Notes: generated by a model not told the origin, from the sequence alone. DNA of 64,000 nucleotides from an uncultured Bacteroidales bacterium (GCA_902799355.1 CADCAG010000004.1:1-64000); one strand, 5' to 3'. Positions 43,359-53,589 are shown, counted from the first letter of the stretch. Translations and numbers: made by a program.

Positions 43359-45550
43359 TGGCAAACAATTTAAGATTTCAGGTAGTAGAAGAGGCGTTCA
43401 AGAAACACGCCCTCGATGTAAAAGCGCCCAGCGAGCGTCCTTCGGAGTACTTCGGCAAATACGTCTTCAACAAAGAGAAGATGTACCGTTACCTGCCGAA
43501 GAACGTCTACGACAAGATGATTGATGTGATAGACAATGGTGCCAGCCTGGACCGTTCTATCGCTGACGCAGTAGCTGACGGCATGAAGAAATGGGCCCTG
43601 GAGATGGGTGTCACCCACTATACGCACTGGTTCCAGCCATTGACCGAGGGTACTGCCGAGAAGCACGACGCCTTCGTGGAGCACGATGGCAAGGGCGGCA
43701 TGATAGAGAAGTTCTCTGGCAAGCTGCTCGTCCAGCAGGAGCCTGACGCTTCCTCATTCCCTAATGGTGGCATCCGCAACACCTTCGAGGCGCGTGGCTA
43801 CTCTGCCTGGGATCCTACATCGCCAGTGTTCATCATCGACGACACGCTGTGTATTCCCACCATCTTCATCGCCTATACTGGCGAAGCCCTCGACTACAAG
43901 GCTCCCCTACTCCGTGCACTGCATGCTGTAGGCAAGGCTGCCAAGGATGTTTGCCAGTATTTCTATGACGACGTCACCAAGGTACAGGTGAATCTGGGCT
44001 GGGAACAAGAGTATTTCCTCGTTGACGAGGGTCTCTACTCTGCCCGTCCAGACCTGTTGATGACCGGTCGCACACTGATGGGTCACGAGAGTGCTAAGAA
44101 CCAGCAGATGGACGACCACTATTTTGGCACCATCCCCGATCGTGTGGTAGCCTTTATGAAGGACCTCGAGATACAGTCGTTAGAACTCGCCATCCCAGTA
44201 AAGACCCGCCACAACGAGGTAGCGCCCAACCAGTTTGAGTTGGCTCCCATCTTCGAGGAGTGTAACCTGGCTGTAGACCATAACATGCTGCTGATGTCGC
44301 TGATGAAGAAGGTGGCTCGTAAGCATGGCTTCCGTGTACTGCTCCACGAAAAGCCTTTCGATGGCATCAACGGTAGTGGTAAGCACTGTAACTGGAGTCT
44401 GAGCTCAGACAATGGAGTATTGCTGCATGCCCCTGGTACCACTCCAGAGGAGAACCTGCGTTTCATCACGTTCATTGTGGAGACGCTGATGGCAGTATAT
44501 CATCACAACGGACTGCTGAAGGCCTCGATTATGAGTGCCACCAACGCCCACCGTCTGGGTGGCAACGAGGCACCTCCCGCCATCATCTCATCGTTCCTGG
44601 GTACACAGCTCACCGAGGTCCTGAATCATATTGAGACATCGGAGGCCAACGAGTTGTTCAACCTGAAGGGCAAGCAGGGCATGGAGATCGACATCCCCCA
44701 GATTCCTGACCTGATTGTTGACAATACCGACCGCAACCGCACATCGCCATTTGCCTTTACGGGTAATCGCTTTGAGTTCCGTGCTCCTGGTTCCAGCGTC
44801 AACTGTGCCAGTGCCATGATAGCACTGAATGCTGCAATGGCAGAGGCATTGATCTCTTTCAAGGAGCGTGTGGATGCGAAGATTGCGAAGGGGACAGACA
44901 AGATTCAAGCCATCCTCGAAGTACTGAAGGACGACGTGAAGACGTGTAAACCTGTCCGCTTCGACGGCAACGGCTACTCAGAGGAATGGGTCAAGGAGGC
45001 TGCCAAGCGTGGACTGGATGTGGAGAAGTCATGTCCCGTCATCTTTGAACACTACCTCGACGAGAGTAGTATCAAGATGTTTGAGAGCACCAAGGTGATG
45101 AACAAGAAGGAGCTGGAGGCCCGCAACGAGGTAAAATGGGAGATGTACGTGAAGACCGTACAGATTGAGGCCCGCGTCTTGGGTGACCTCGCCATGAACC
45201 ATATCATCCCTGTGGCTACCCACTATCAGAGCAAACTCATCAAGAACGTACAGGGCATGAAAGACGTCTTCTCACCAGAACGTGCCGAACGTCTGTCAAC
45301 CCGTAACATGAAGCTCATCGAAGAGATTGCTGAGCGCACAGAGAAGATAGAGCAGTTAGTAGAAGACCTGACGGAGGCTCGTCGTGTGGCTAACCGCATT
45401 GAGGATATCCACCAGCGTGCCATCGCCTACCACGACACCGTTTGTCCCCACATGGAGGCTATCCGCAAACAGATTGACAAACTGGAGTTGATAGTAGAAG
45501 ACGGCCTTTGGACACTTCCCAAATACCGCGAACTACTCTTCATCCGATAA
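43358..45550 (+). CDS. glnN: Glutamine synthetase type III
   Basis: A 730-residue enzyme that makes glutamine from glutamate, ammonia and ATP. Length and motifs are those of GSIII, typical of Bacteroidetes: YTHWFQPLTEGTAEKHDAF, NLGWEQEYFLVD and KHCNWSLSSDNGVLLHAPG hold metal and substrate residues, and NRTSPFAFTGNRFEFRAPGSS lies near residue 460. The N-terminal MANNLRFQVVEEAFKKH is characteristic. It is co-transcribed with aguB and ends before a terminator. No regulatory gene (PII) lies nearby. Confidence 0.96.
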   Translation: MANNLRFQVVEEAFKKHALDVKAPSERPSEYFGKYVFNKEKMYRYLPKNVYDKMIDVIDNGASLDRSIADAVADGMKKWALEMGVTHYTHWFQPLTEGTAEKHDAFVEHDGKGGMIEKFSGKLLVQQEPDASSFPNGGIRNTFEARGYSAWDPTSPVFIIDDTLCIPTIFIAYTGEALDYKAPLLRALHAVGKAAKDVCQYFYDDVTKVQVNLGWEQEYFLVDEGLYSARPDLLMTGRTLMGHESAKNQQMDDHYFGTIPDRVVAFMKDLEIQSLELAIPVKTRHNEVAPNQFELAPIFEECNLAVDHNMLLMSLMKKVARKHGFRVLLHEKPFDGINGSGKHCNWSLSSDNGVLLHAPGTTPEENLRFITFIVETLMAVYHHNGLLKASIMSATNAHRLGGNEAPPAIISSFLGTQLTEVLNHIETSEANELFNLKGKQGMEIDIPQIPDLIVDNTDRNRTSPFAFTGNRFEFRAPGSSVNCASAMIALNAAMAEALISFKERVDAKIAKGTDKIQAILEVLKDDVKTCKPVRFDGNGYSEEWVKEAAKRGLDVEKSCPVIFEHYLDESSIKMFESTKVMNKKELEARNEVKWEMYVKTVQIEARVLGDLAMNHIIPVATHYQSKLIKNVQGMKDVFSPERAERLSTRNMKLIEEIAERTEKIEQLVEDLTEARRVANRIEDIHQRAIAYHDTVCPHMEAIRKQIDKLELIVEDGLWTLPKYRELLFIR

Positions 45551-45557
45551 ACACAAA

Positions 45558-45594
45558 GAAAAACGGCAATGCCTTCAAGCACTGCCGTTTTTTT
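45558..45594. terminator. Bidirectional terminator between glnN and xylB
   Basis: AAACGGCAATGC / GCACTGCCGTTT with one mismatch, then a T run on the plus strand; AAAGAAAA on the other side serves the minus strand. Confidence 0.85.
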
Positions 45595-45613
45595 CTTATC
45601 TTTTTGTCCAAGA

Positions 45614-47104
45614 TTAGATCTTAGACTCCAGCGTAGCCTTCCAACGGGCGTAAGCAGCCTGATACTCGTCACGATGAGCAGCATCGGGTTCGATGACCTG
45701 CAGTTTATCCAAGGTAGCAAAGGCCTCGTTATTATCCTTATAGATACCAGCACCGATACCTGCGCCCTTAGCGGCACCCACAGAGCCATCAGTATCGTAG
45801 AGCTCGATGGTGGCGCCACTGACACCTGCCAGTGTGTTGCGGAACAGCGGGCTAAGGAACATGTTAGCCTTACCAGCATGAATCTTCTGGATGTCCATAC
45901 CCATCTGCTGCATAATCTCCATACCATAGCAGAATGAGAAGACGATACCCTCCTGAGCAGCACGTACAAGATGAGCCTGATTGTGCTTGTTGAAGTTCAA
46001 GCCGTTGATAGAGCAACCAATCTCCTTATTCTGCAGCACACGCTCAGCACCATTACCGAATGGGATAATCGTTACGCCCTCGCTGCCAATGGGTACTGTT
46101 GCAGCGAGATCATTCATCTGTGCATAGCCTACTTCCGGCGTAATGTTACGGTGTGTCCAAGCATTCAGAATACCAGTACCATTGATACACAGCAGTACAC
46201 CCAGACGTGTCTGGTCAGCAGTATGGTTCACGTGGGCAAAGGTATTCACACGACTCTTGGGATCGTAGTTGACATCACCCAGCACACCATAGACAACACC
46301 TGACGTACCACCGGTAGCAGCAATCTCACCAGGATTCATCACGTTAAGTGAGAGTGCGTTGTTGGGCTGGTCACCACCACGATAAGTAATAGGTGTACCA
46401 GCTTTCAGTCCCAGCTCAGCAGCAGCCTCAGCACTCACCTCGCTCTGTACGGCAAACGTCGGTACAATGTCAGCAATCAAAGAACTGTCGAAGCCATAGT
46501 ACTTCATCAGGAAGTCAGCCACCTGGTTGTTCTTGAAATCCCAGAACATTCCCTCTGACAGACCGCTAACCGTGGTATTAGCCACACCAGAGAGACGCAT
46601 AGCGATATAGTCGCCAGGAAGCATGATCTTATAAATCTTCTCGTAGGTCTCAGGCTCGTTCTCCTTTACCCATGCCAGCTTGGCGGCAGTGAAGTTACCT
46701 GGAGAGTTGAGCAGATGGCTCAAGCACTGGTCAGCGCCCAGCTCATTAAAGGCCTTCTCACCATAGGGTACTGCACGAGAGTCACACCAGATAATCGAGG
46801 GGCGCAATGCCTTGAGGTTTTTGTCGACACATACCAGACCGTGCATCTGGTAAGAGATACCGATAGCCTTCACATCGTCTGCCGTAGCACCAGCATCAGC
46901 CATAATCTTTTTCAGTGCCAGCTTAGCATTGTCCCACCACATCTGAGGGTCTTGCTCAGCCCAACCGGCCTTGACAGCCATGATGGGTGCCTCCTTCTCA
47001 GGATAGAACGCCGTAGCTACACATTTTCCACTGTCTGCATTCACGAGCGATGCCTTGACAGATGAACTGCCGACATCGAAACCTAATAAATACCTGTTTG
47101 CCAT
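45614..47104 (-). CDS. xylB: Xylulokinase
   Basis: A 496-residue FGGY-family sugar kinase that phosphorylates D-xylulose for the pentose phosphate pathway. GFDVGSSSVKASLVN at the N-terminus is the phosphate-binding loop, WCDSRAVPYGEKAF and NSPGNFTAAKLAWVKENEP are substrate-side motifs of XylB, and YDTDGSVGAAKGAGIGAG lies at the C-terminus. Specificity for xylulose is inferred from close resemblance; related kinases use ribulose or glycerol. It stands alone, without xylA or transporter in the window. No consensus promoter was identified upstream. Confidence 0.88.
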   Translation of the reverse strand: MANRYLLGFDVGSSSVKASLVNADSGKCVATAFYPEKEAPIMAVKAGWAEQDPQMWWDNAKLALKKIMADAGATADDVKAIGISYQMHGLVCVDKNLKALRPSIIWCDSRAVPYGEKAFNELGADQCLSHLLNSPGNFTAAKLAWVKENEPETYEKIYKIMLPGDYIAMRLSGVANTTVSGLSEGMFWDFKNNQVADFLMKYYGFDSSLIADIVPTFAVQSEVSAEAAAELGLKAGTPITYRGGDQPNNALSLNVMNPGEIAATGGTSGVVYGVLGDVNYDPKSRVNTFAHVNHTADQTRLGVLLCINGTGILNAWTHRNITPEVGYAQMNDLAATVPIGSEGVTIIPFGNGAERVLQNKEIGCSINGLNFNKHNQAHLVRAAQEGIVFSFCYGMEIMQQMGMDIQKIHAGKANMFLSPLFRNTLAGVSGATIELYDTDGSVGAAKGAGIGAGIYKDNNEAFATLDKLQVIEPDAAHRDEYQAAYARWKATLESKI

Positions 47105-47225
47105 TGTAAGTTAATAAATAAATATGTTTTCTAATCCTTAAATGCGTACTTTCGCACTACAAAATTCTGCAAATAATCTTTAAAAACCAATTTTTTTACA
47201 GATTTTCAATATTTTTTTATTATTA

Positions 47226-47259
47226 TTTGACTACAATTAAAAAATTTTCTATACCTTTG
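47226..47259 (+). promoter_or_regulatory. Promoter of the polysaccharide operon
   Basis: TTTG (47226-47229) and TACCTTTG (47252-47259), 22 bp apart, 41 bp before the first start codon. Confidence 0.65.
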
Positions 47260-47300
47260 CAGGATAGAAGAACAACAATTAGCTAAGGTTTGTTTGATTT

Positions 47301-47669
47301 ATGAAAAAGAAAATACTAATACTTGACGACAAAGAGACCATCGCAAAGGTGCTCTCTATCTATCTCATGAGTGACTACGATGTACAGTGGTTGCCCGATG
47401 GTTTACAAGGTGTGAAATGGCTTCAGGCAGGCAATACGCCCGACCTTATCATCTCCGACATTCGTATGCCGGGCATGCGTGGTGACGACTTCCTGGAGTG
47501 GATTAAGCAGAACGAGCTGTTCCGCCACATTCCTGTTATCATGCTGTCGAGCGAAGACTCTACCAGCGAGCGTATCCGTTTGCTGGAGATTGGCGCTGTA
47601 GACTACATCGTCAAGCCCTTCAACCCCATGGAGTTGAAGATCCGTGTCAAGAAAATCCTCCCCAATTAA
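47301..47669 (+). CDS. Receiver-only response regulator
   Basis: A 122-residue single REC domain. The acidic pocket (LDDKET), the phosphorylated Asp in DLIISDIRMPGMRG (about residue 54), the Ser in MLSSED and Lys in VKPFNP are all present, so it should be phosphorylated like CheY. There is no output domain and no kinase nearby. It begins the polysaccharide operon and is followed after 25 bp by a sugar transferase whose own N-terminus looks like a degenerate REC domain, so the two may contact each other. Confidence 0.92.
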   Translation: MKKKILILDDKETIAKVLSIYLMSDYDVQWLPDGLQGVKWLQAGNTPDLIISDIRMPGMRGDDFLEWIKQNELFRHIPVIMLSSEDSTSERIRLLEIGAVDYIVKPFNPMELKIRVKKILPN

Positions 47670-47694
47670 TAGATCATTCCATTTTTTGTAAGAC

Positions 47695-48897
47695 ATGATA
47701 GGTGTTGTATACTTAGGAAACAATCTTAAGACACAAGAACGTCTGAAATACATACCCGGACAGCTGGTCAGAATGGCCACCAACTACAAGAATGCTGCCC
47801 AGATATGTACACCACATGTATCCAACGAGCACTTCCTGGTGTTCTATGAGCGCAATGTCCTCAATGAAGACATCACGGCCATCACCTATCTGCGCAAGAA
47901 ATGTCCCAACGTCTATATCATCCTCATGACGGATACGATGACGGAGGAGGAGCGCAAAACTTATCTGAAATGCGGTATCAACGATACCATCCATTTCGAA
48001 GCCTCTGTTACGGATTTGAACAAGAAAATTCAATTCATCTCAGACCGTGAATACATCCTATTCTCTAGCGAGGCTCCATGGCGTGGCATCCTGAAATTCA
48101 AGATTCCTGTCTGGAAGAGACTGTTCGACATCGTCGTTGCTTCGTTGGCTATTATCATCCTCTCGCCCATCTTCATCATAACGGCGATAGCCATCAAGAT
48201 GGAGAGTAAGGGACCGGTGCTATTCAAGTCAAAGCGTGTAGGAACCAACTATGCTATTTTCGACTTCCTGAAGTTCCGCAGCATGTATGCGGACGCAGAG
48301 CACCAGCTGAAGGAGTTGAGCAAGGAGCACAACCAGTATAAGGAGCAAGAGTCAGAAGAGCCTAAGTCAACCATCACTGCCCCATTGGGTGACCAGGCAG
48401 AGTTGGCAATGATGAATATGGGCATGGAGTCAGAAATGATGATTAGTGACGAGGAGATTATGCTGGTTGGCGACGACTTCGTGGTAGCTGAGAGCGACTT
48501 CAACAAGCAGAAGGAAGAGGAAATCAACAATGCCTTCGTGAAGATTGAAGACGATCCCCGTGTCACCAAGGTCGGCAAGTTCATCCGCAAGTTCAGCATT
48601 GACGAGCTTCCCCAGCTGTTCAATATTCTCAAGGGCGACATGTCTATCGTTGGCAACCGTCCGTTACCGCTTTACGAGGCTGAGAAGCTGACGGCAGACT
48701 CCAGCATCGACCGTTTTATGGCTCCTGCTGGACTGACAGGTCTTTGGCAGGTTGAGGAACGTGGTCGCGGAGGTACGATGTCAGCAGAAGAGCGCAAGCA
48801 GTTGGACATCACTTATGGACAGACCTATAGTTTCTTGCTGGATATGAAGATTATTCTGAGGACCTTTACGGCCTTCAAGCAAAAAGGAAATGTTTAA
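47695..48897 (+). CDS. Initiating sugar-phosphate transferase with REC-like N-terminus
   Basis: A 400-residue protein. Residues 1-~115 have a receiver-like fold (YIILMTDTMTEEERKTYLKCGINDTIHFE) that lacks a clear phosphorylated Asp. Residues ~135-165 are the membrane helix and the rest the bacterial sugar transferase domain (KRLFDIVVASLAIIILSP, FLKFRSMYADAE, KFSIDELPQLFNILKGDMSIVGNRPLP), which loads the first sugar phosphate onto a lipid carrier. An acidic, Met- and Glu-rich insert of about 85 residues (201-285) splits the catalytic domain between two motifs usually close together. Second gene of the operon. Confidence 0.92.
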   Translation: MIGVVYLGNNLKTQERLKYIPGQLVRMATNYKNAAQICTPHVSNEHFLVFYERNVLNEDITAITYLRKKCPNVYIILMTDTMTEEERKTYLKCGINDTIHFEASVTDLNKKIQFISDREYILFSSEAPWRGILKFKIPVWKRLFDIVVASLAIIILSPIFIITAIAIKMESKGPVLFKSKRVGTNYAIFDFLKFRSMYADAEHQLKELSKEHNQYKEQESEEPKSTITAPLGDQAELAMMNMGMESEMMISDEEIMLVGDDFVVAESDFNKQKEEEINNAFVKIEDDPRVTKVGKFIRKFSIDELPQLFNILKGDMSIVGNRPLPLYEAEKLTADSSIDRFMAPAGLTGLWQVEERGRGGTMSAEERKQLDITYGQTYSFLLDMKIILRTFTAFKQKGNV

Positions 48898-49873
48898 CCA
48901 GTTGATTTCGCCTATGAACGGTGTGAGACATCTTATCCTTTCGATAGCACTTACTGCAGTGGCTACTACCAGCCACGCGCAATATAATAATAGTGGTATC
49001 AGTGCCGGTTTCTTTGATGCCAGCGAGACCAGCACGATTAATTTCTCTTCTTTCCACTTGCCACCATTGGCTGTGCTCTATGAGAATGCCAAGCAGAACC
49101 CTAACATCTTGTCCTTGAACAAAGCCCAGGAGATTGCTCAGGCAGAAGTCGCCAAGCAAAAGCGTCACATCTTCTCGTATGTGCAAGGACATGCTAGCTA
49201 CAGCTATGGCAAGACAGACATGTGGGGTAATAACAGTACTACACAGAGCTATACCACCATCTACCAGTTCCAAGGCAATGAGCAAAGCTATTGGAACGTG
49301 GGTATTAACCTCAGTGTACCCTTAGAGGATATTCTAGATCTGACAGCTTCTGTCAAGCGAAAAAGATTGGAAGTCGACAGAGCAAGAATTGAAAAAGATA
49401 TTGCTTTTGACAACCTCAAAAAGGAAATCGCCTCACTCTATATCAAGATAACCAACAATCTGGTGACCTTAAAAACCTTTAGTGAAGGTGCTGCCATCTA
49501 TCAGGGTGCTGGTGCCTTGAACCAGGAGGATTTCCACCAAGGCAATATGTCCATTGAAGGTTTCGCAGGAACCAAGTTGCAAGAAGCCAGTCTCGTCAAC
49601 CAGTACCAAAGTTTGCAGACCACTATTACTACAGACATCATTACCTTGGAACTCTTGACACATACCCCTATTTTAACGAATACCACAACAGACATCACCC
49701 TTGATGACGAGCAGTTGTCAGAGAAAGATATTCGTAAACAGAACCGTGAGGTTGCCAAGAACATTAAGAAAGCTGCAGAAGAAGACGATGAGAGATATCG
49801 CAAGTTGGAACAAGCTGAAAAGAAAGCACTCCGCAAGGCTGCTAAATCCGAACACAAAAAAACAAAGAAATAA
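48890..49873 (+). CDS. Short TolC-like outer membrane export protein
   Basis: A 327-residue exported protein. A signal peptide ends near residue 30 (SHAQ); the Met at 48914 is an alternative start. LAVLYENAKQNPNILSLNKAQEIAQAEVAKQKRHIFSYVQGHASYSYG and WNVGINLSVPLEDILDLTASVKRKRLEVDRARIEKDIAFDNLKKEIASLYIKI are typical TolC-type helix and strand segments, but only one such unit is present, whereas TolC has two. A charged tail of Lys and Glu ends it. It overlaps the sugar transferase gene by 8 bp and may replace Wza as exporter in this operon. Confidence 0.75.
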   Translation: MFNQLISPMNGVRHLILSIALTAVATTSHAQYNNSGISAGFFDASETSTINFSSFHLPPLAVLYENAKQNPNILSLNKAQEIAQAEVAKQKRHIFSYVQGHASYSYGKTDMWGNNSTTQSYTTIYQFQGNEQSYWNVGINLSVPLEDILDLTASVKRKRLEVDRARIEKDIAFDNLKKEIASLYIKITNNLVTLKTFSEGAAIYQGAGALNQEDFHQGNMSIEGFAGTKLQEASLVNQYQSLQTTITTDIITLELLTHTPILTNTTTDITLDDEQLSEKDIRKQNREVAKNIKKAAEEDDERYRKLEQAEKKALRKAAKSEHKKTKK

Positions 49874-49888
49874 TAATACGCACTCAAT

Positions 49889-52072
49889 ATGGATTTGTTT
49901 AGATATTTTGTCCGTTTCCTCTATAAGATACGTTGGTATTTAGTTGTCTTGCCGATGATAGCTCTTATTGTGGCGTGGTTTATGACCCGTAACATGGAAC
50001 GTGTCTATGATGCGAATACGACGATTTATACAGGTATGATTACCGGTTACAACATTGAAGGCAGCTCTGGTGCGGCTGGTGGTAACTCACAGACCAACAT
50101 CACCAACCTGATGTTGATTATCACCACTGACAACACCATCCACGAGGTCGCATTGCGTCTGTTTGCCCGTTGTATGATGTATGGTAATCCCAATAAGGAC
50201 AACAACTACATTTCCGCTGAACATTTCCGTCAGTTGAATGCTACTGTTCCTGCCGATGTGAAGGCACTCATCAACCATAACAACGAGTCGGCAACCTATG
50301 CCAACTTGAAGGCCTATGAGAAGCCATCACAAGACAACTTCCTTTTTGGTTTAATGAACTATCATCCATATTTTAGCATCAACAGCATTACCAGCCGTTT
50401 GAAAGTACTCCAACTTCAGAAGAGTGATATTATTGATATCGGCTATTCAGCCAATGACGCAGGCATCGTCTATAACACGCTGGATATACTAAATGATGTT
50501 TTTTCAAAACAATATCAGCAGTTGCGATATGGCGAAACCAGTAATGTCATTAAGTTCTTTGAGCGTGAGGTGGCTCGTTTGTACCGTATTCTGACAAGTG
50601 CCGAAGATGACCTCATCCGCTATAACGTCTCCAAGCGTATCATTAATTACGGAGAGCAGACCAAGCAGGTTGCATCTTTGGAAGCTCAACAGCAGAATTT
50701 TCGTAATGATCAGTTGATGAACTACACCACATCCAAGGCTCTGCTCGACTATTTAGAGCGCCAGTTAGGAAATCGTGCGCAGGTCATTCGATCCAACAGA
50801 GAATTTACCAATCAGGTACGTGACATTTCACGCATTCAGTCCCGTATTTCCAATCTTAAACTGATGAGTAGTGAGGGCGGTGGTAACAATAACGAATCAC
50901 AGGAAGAATTGGCCAAGGCTCAGCGTGACTTGCAGCGAGCTACAGGGCGTGTTAATCAGTTGACACGAGACATAGAAGCAGCTTCTTTCAGTACTGAGAC
51001 AGGTGTCAAGGCTCAAGACATGTTGGGACGTTGGCTAGAACAGTTGTTGCTATTGGAGAAGACCAAAGCAGAAATGACAGCAACCGACATCATGAAGAAC
51101 GAGCTAGACAGACAATATCTGTTCTATGCGCCTATCGGTGCCACCCTCGACCGTAAGGCACGCCACATCGGCTTCATCGAAGGTAACTATATGGAAATGC
51201 TACGTTCCCTCAACGCTGCTCGTATGCGTCAACGTAATCTTCAGATGTCAACAGCCACCTTACGTGTGCTTAATCCTCCAATGTTCCCACTGAACGCCCA
51301 GCCTACAAATCGCCTGATGGTGCTGTTGGGAGCCTTTATGCTCACCTTTGCATTGACTACGCTTTATTTCTTGATTATTGAGATGCTCGACCGCACCCTG
51401 CGTGACCGTATGCGTTCTGAGCGTATTACAAATATTCCTGTCATGGGCTGTTTCCCCAAGGAAAGTAATCTGCGCTATCGCCGTTTTAACAAAACCATTG
51501 CTGATATGGCGATGAAGCAGTTGAGCAAAGCATTGCTGCCTAATTTCAAGGAAGGTCAACAGAATGTTCTCAACCTTCTTTCCACAGACTCAGGCAACGG
51601 TAAGAGCTATATTGCCCAGGAGTTAGAGAACTACTGGATATCCATAGGCTTGCAGGTTCGTCGCTTGACCTACGATGAAGACTTCCTCGCAGAAGACAGT
51701 AAGTTTATTTTGGCCAAAGACATCAAGGATCTCTGCCCAGATATCCTCCCCGATGAGATAGCCATTATCGAATATCCGAATTTGGATGACTACTCTATAT
51801 CTCCTGCCCTATTGAATATGGGTACCATTAATCTCATGGTGACACGTGCCAACCGCACTTGGAAGGATGTCGACCAGAAGGCGCTCAATGAGGTACAAGC
51901 CATGTTAGACGAGGAGCACAAAAATACGCTCTATATGTATCTGACGGAAGCCACCCGTTATGCCGTCGAAGAATTCGTCGGACAGTTACCGCCCTACACG
52001 AAGTTCAACAACTTCGTCTATCGTATGTCTCAGTTAGGATTGACTGCTACAGAGAACGAACATGCTTTATAA
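49889..52072 (+). CDS. Wzz-like polysaccharide co-polymerase with degenerate kinase-like domain
   Basis: A 727-residue membrane protein. Membrane helices at about 13-30 and 472-492 flank a long periplasmic coiled-coil region, as in Wzz/Wzc chain-length proteins. The cytoplasmic C-terminus has a P-loop-like STDSGNGKSYIAQEL (about 563-577) and a Walker B-like IAIIEYP, the frame of a tyrosine autokinase (BY-kinase), but no Tyr-rich tail, so kinase activity is doubtful. It should set polymer length and link polymerase to export. Its stop overlaps the next start (TAATG). Confidence 0.85.
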   Translation: MDLFRYFVRFLYKIRWYLVVLPMIALIVAWFMTRNMERVYDANTTIYTGMITGYNIEGSSGAAGGNSQTNITNLMLIITTDNTIHEVALRLFARCMMYGNPNKDNNYISAEHFRQLNATVPADVKALINHNNESATYANLKAYEKPSQDNFLFGLMNYHPYFSINSITSRLKVLQLQKSDIIDIGYSANDAGIVYNTLDILNDVFSKQYQQLRYGETSNVIKFFEREVARLYRILTSAEDDLIRYNVSKRIINYGEQTKQVASLEAQQQNFRNDQLMNYTTSKALLDYLERQLGNRAQVIRSNREFTNQVRDISRIQSRISNLKLMSSEGGGNNNESQEELAKAQRDLQRATGRVNQLTRDIEAASFSTETGVKAQDMLGRWLEQLLLLEKTKAEMTATDIMKNELDRQYLFYAPIGATLDRKARHIGFIEGNYMEMLRSLNAARMRQRNLQMSTATLRVLNPPMFPLNAQPTNRLMVLLGAFMLTFALTTLYFLIIEMLDRTLRDRMRSERITNIPVMGCFPKESNLRYRRFNKTIADMAMKQLSKALLPNFKEGQQNVLNLLSTDSGNGKSYIAQELENYWISIGLQVRRLTYDEDFLAEDSKFILAKDIKDLCPDILPDEIAIIEYPNLDDYSISPALLNMGTINLMVTRANRTWKDVDQKALNEVQAMLDEEHKNTLYMYLTEATRYAVEEFVGQLPPYTKFNNFVYRMSQLGLTATENEHAL

Positions 52073-53589
52073 TGAACAAGCTCACGTTTAGCACATATGC
52101 GAAAGAAAACGGAGGAAGAGTATCATTACTCTTTCTCCTGTTTTTGCTTGCTATCTACGAGTTTGTCACGGCAGGATTTAACACATTTGCCATTATCTGT
52201 GTGATGCCAGCACTGGTGGTAATTACATTACTACTTTTTGAATACCGCATGTTGGCTTTCTGGTCACTCATTGTTATCAACTACCTCATACAAGCCAAAT
52301 GGCTAAGTCTACCTGTACCCACTTCTATACCTAACGAGTTGTTACAGCTCGTATTATTGGCTTTTGCTATCATAGACACTCACGGTAGCCATTTTGAACG
52401 TACGCTCAACCTCATGTATTTGGCTGTACTGACATGGTGCGGTTTCTGCACCCTTGAGGTACTCAATGACACCTGTGGTATTGGTATAGATATTGGCGCA
52501 TGGTATACAGTGGCTCGTATGGTGGGATACCAACTTATATACATTTTCCTTGTATTTACTATATATATATCAACACCCAAGACTTTGGTACGTTACCTTT
52601 ACGTTTGGGGGGCACTAGCACTTTTTGCTACTTTTTGGGTTTGGAAACAACAGCATATAGGATTTACTGTTTCAGAAAACGAATTTTTACAAGGTCGAGG
52701 ACACTCTACCCACGTATTGCAAGCAGGAACACTCATTCGTTATTTCTCCATCTACAGTGATGCCGCGAATTTCGGTATAGGTATCGCCTCTACATCCGTA
52801 GCCTTTATCATTTTTGGTATTACTGCCAAAGTACGCAAATACAAAATCTTTTTTTTGACTGTTGGATTTGCTGCAGCTTGGGCAATGTTCCCATCAGGAA
52901 CACGTACCGCCATCGCTTGTTTTATGGCAGGTATGCTGCTATATGTATTTCTGTCCAAATCTTTTAAGATTGCCATCCCCTTTTCCATCGCTTTTGCACT
53001 GTTTGTGTTTATACTGGCCTTTACTACCATTGGCAATGGAAACCAGCAGATACGACGTATGCGTTCTGCTTTTGATAAAAACGACGCATCAGCCAATGCA
53101 CGTACAGTCAATCAACAAGCTATGAAGAAATACATGGCCGAAGCTCCATGGGGTATCGGCATGGGTGTTGGCTATGGTAATGCTCCTGCCAATAACAAAT
53201 ACACATTCATGGCAAAAGTCCCCCCCGACTCTGAGTTGGTTTTTATCTGGATACATACAGGAGTCATCGGCCTCACAGTATTCCTTAGTTGCATGGGACT
53301 TATGCTTTTCGGGGCTTGCCGTATCGTATTCTTCGTTCTCAAGAGTCCATCCTTACGAGGTATTGGGGCTGGATGCAGCTGTGCTTTTGCCTCTCAGCTT
53401 TTAGGAGGTTATGGAAATCAGGTGCTTCTGCAATTCCCAAACTGTTTGGCATTCTTTGGTGGCTTGACCATCGTTTATATTCTTCCATTTATTGAAAATG
53501 AATGGATTGTTTACGAAGAAGAGCAACTCGCTATAGAAGCAGAGAAAAAACGTTTAAAGCTTGAGAAAAAGAAGGCTAAAAGGGTATAA
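52072..53589 (+). CDS. Polysaccharide polymerase / O-antigen ligase-like membrane protein
   Basis: A 505-residue protein with about ten to twelve membrane segments and a large loop that contains YMAEAPWGIGMGVGYGN, a pattern seen in the Wzy_C / O-antigen ligase superfamily. Proteins of this class join repeating units or attach them to a lipid. The C-terminal tail is Lys/Glu-rich (EAEKKRLKLEKKKAKRV). Between the Wzz-like gene and the glycosyltransferases, polymerase is the likely role. No separate flippase gene is visible nearby. Confidence 0.82.
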   Translation: MNKLTFSTYAKENGGRVSLLFLLFLLAIYEFVTAGFNTFAIICVMPALVVITLLLFEYRMLAFWSLIVINYLIQAKWLSLPVPTSIPNELLQLVLLAFAIIDTHGSHFERTLNLMYLAVLTWCGFCTLEVLNDTCGIGIDIGAWYTVARMVGYQLIYIFLVFTIYISTPKTLVRYLYVWGALALFATFWVWKQQHIGFTVSENEFLQGRGHSTHVLQAGTLIRYFSIYSDAANFGIGIASTSVAFIIFGITAKVRKYKIFFLTVGFAAAWAMFPSGTRTAIACFMAGMLLYVFLSKSFKIAIPFSIAFALFVFILAFTTIGNGNQQIRRMRSAFDKNDASANARTVNQQAMKKYMAEAPWGIGMGVGYGNAPANNKYTFMAKVPPDSELVFIWIHTGVIGLTVFLSCMGLMLFGACRIVFFVLKSPSLRGIGAGCSCAFASQLLGGYGNQVLLQFPNCLAFFGGLTIVYILPFIENEWIVYEEEQLAIEAEKKRLKLEKKKAKRV

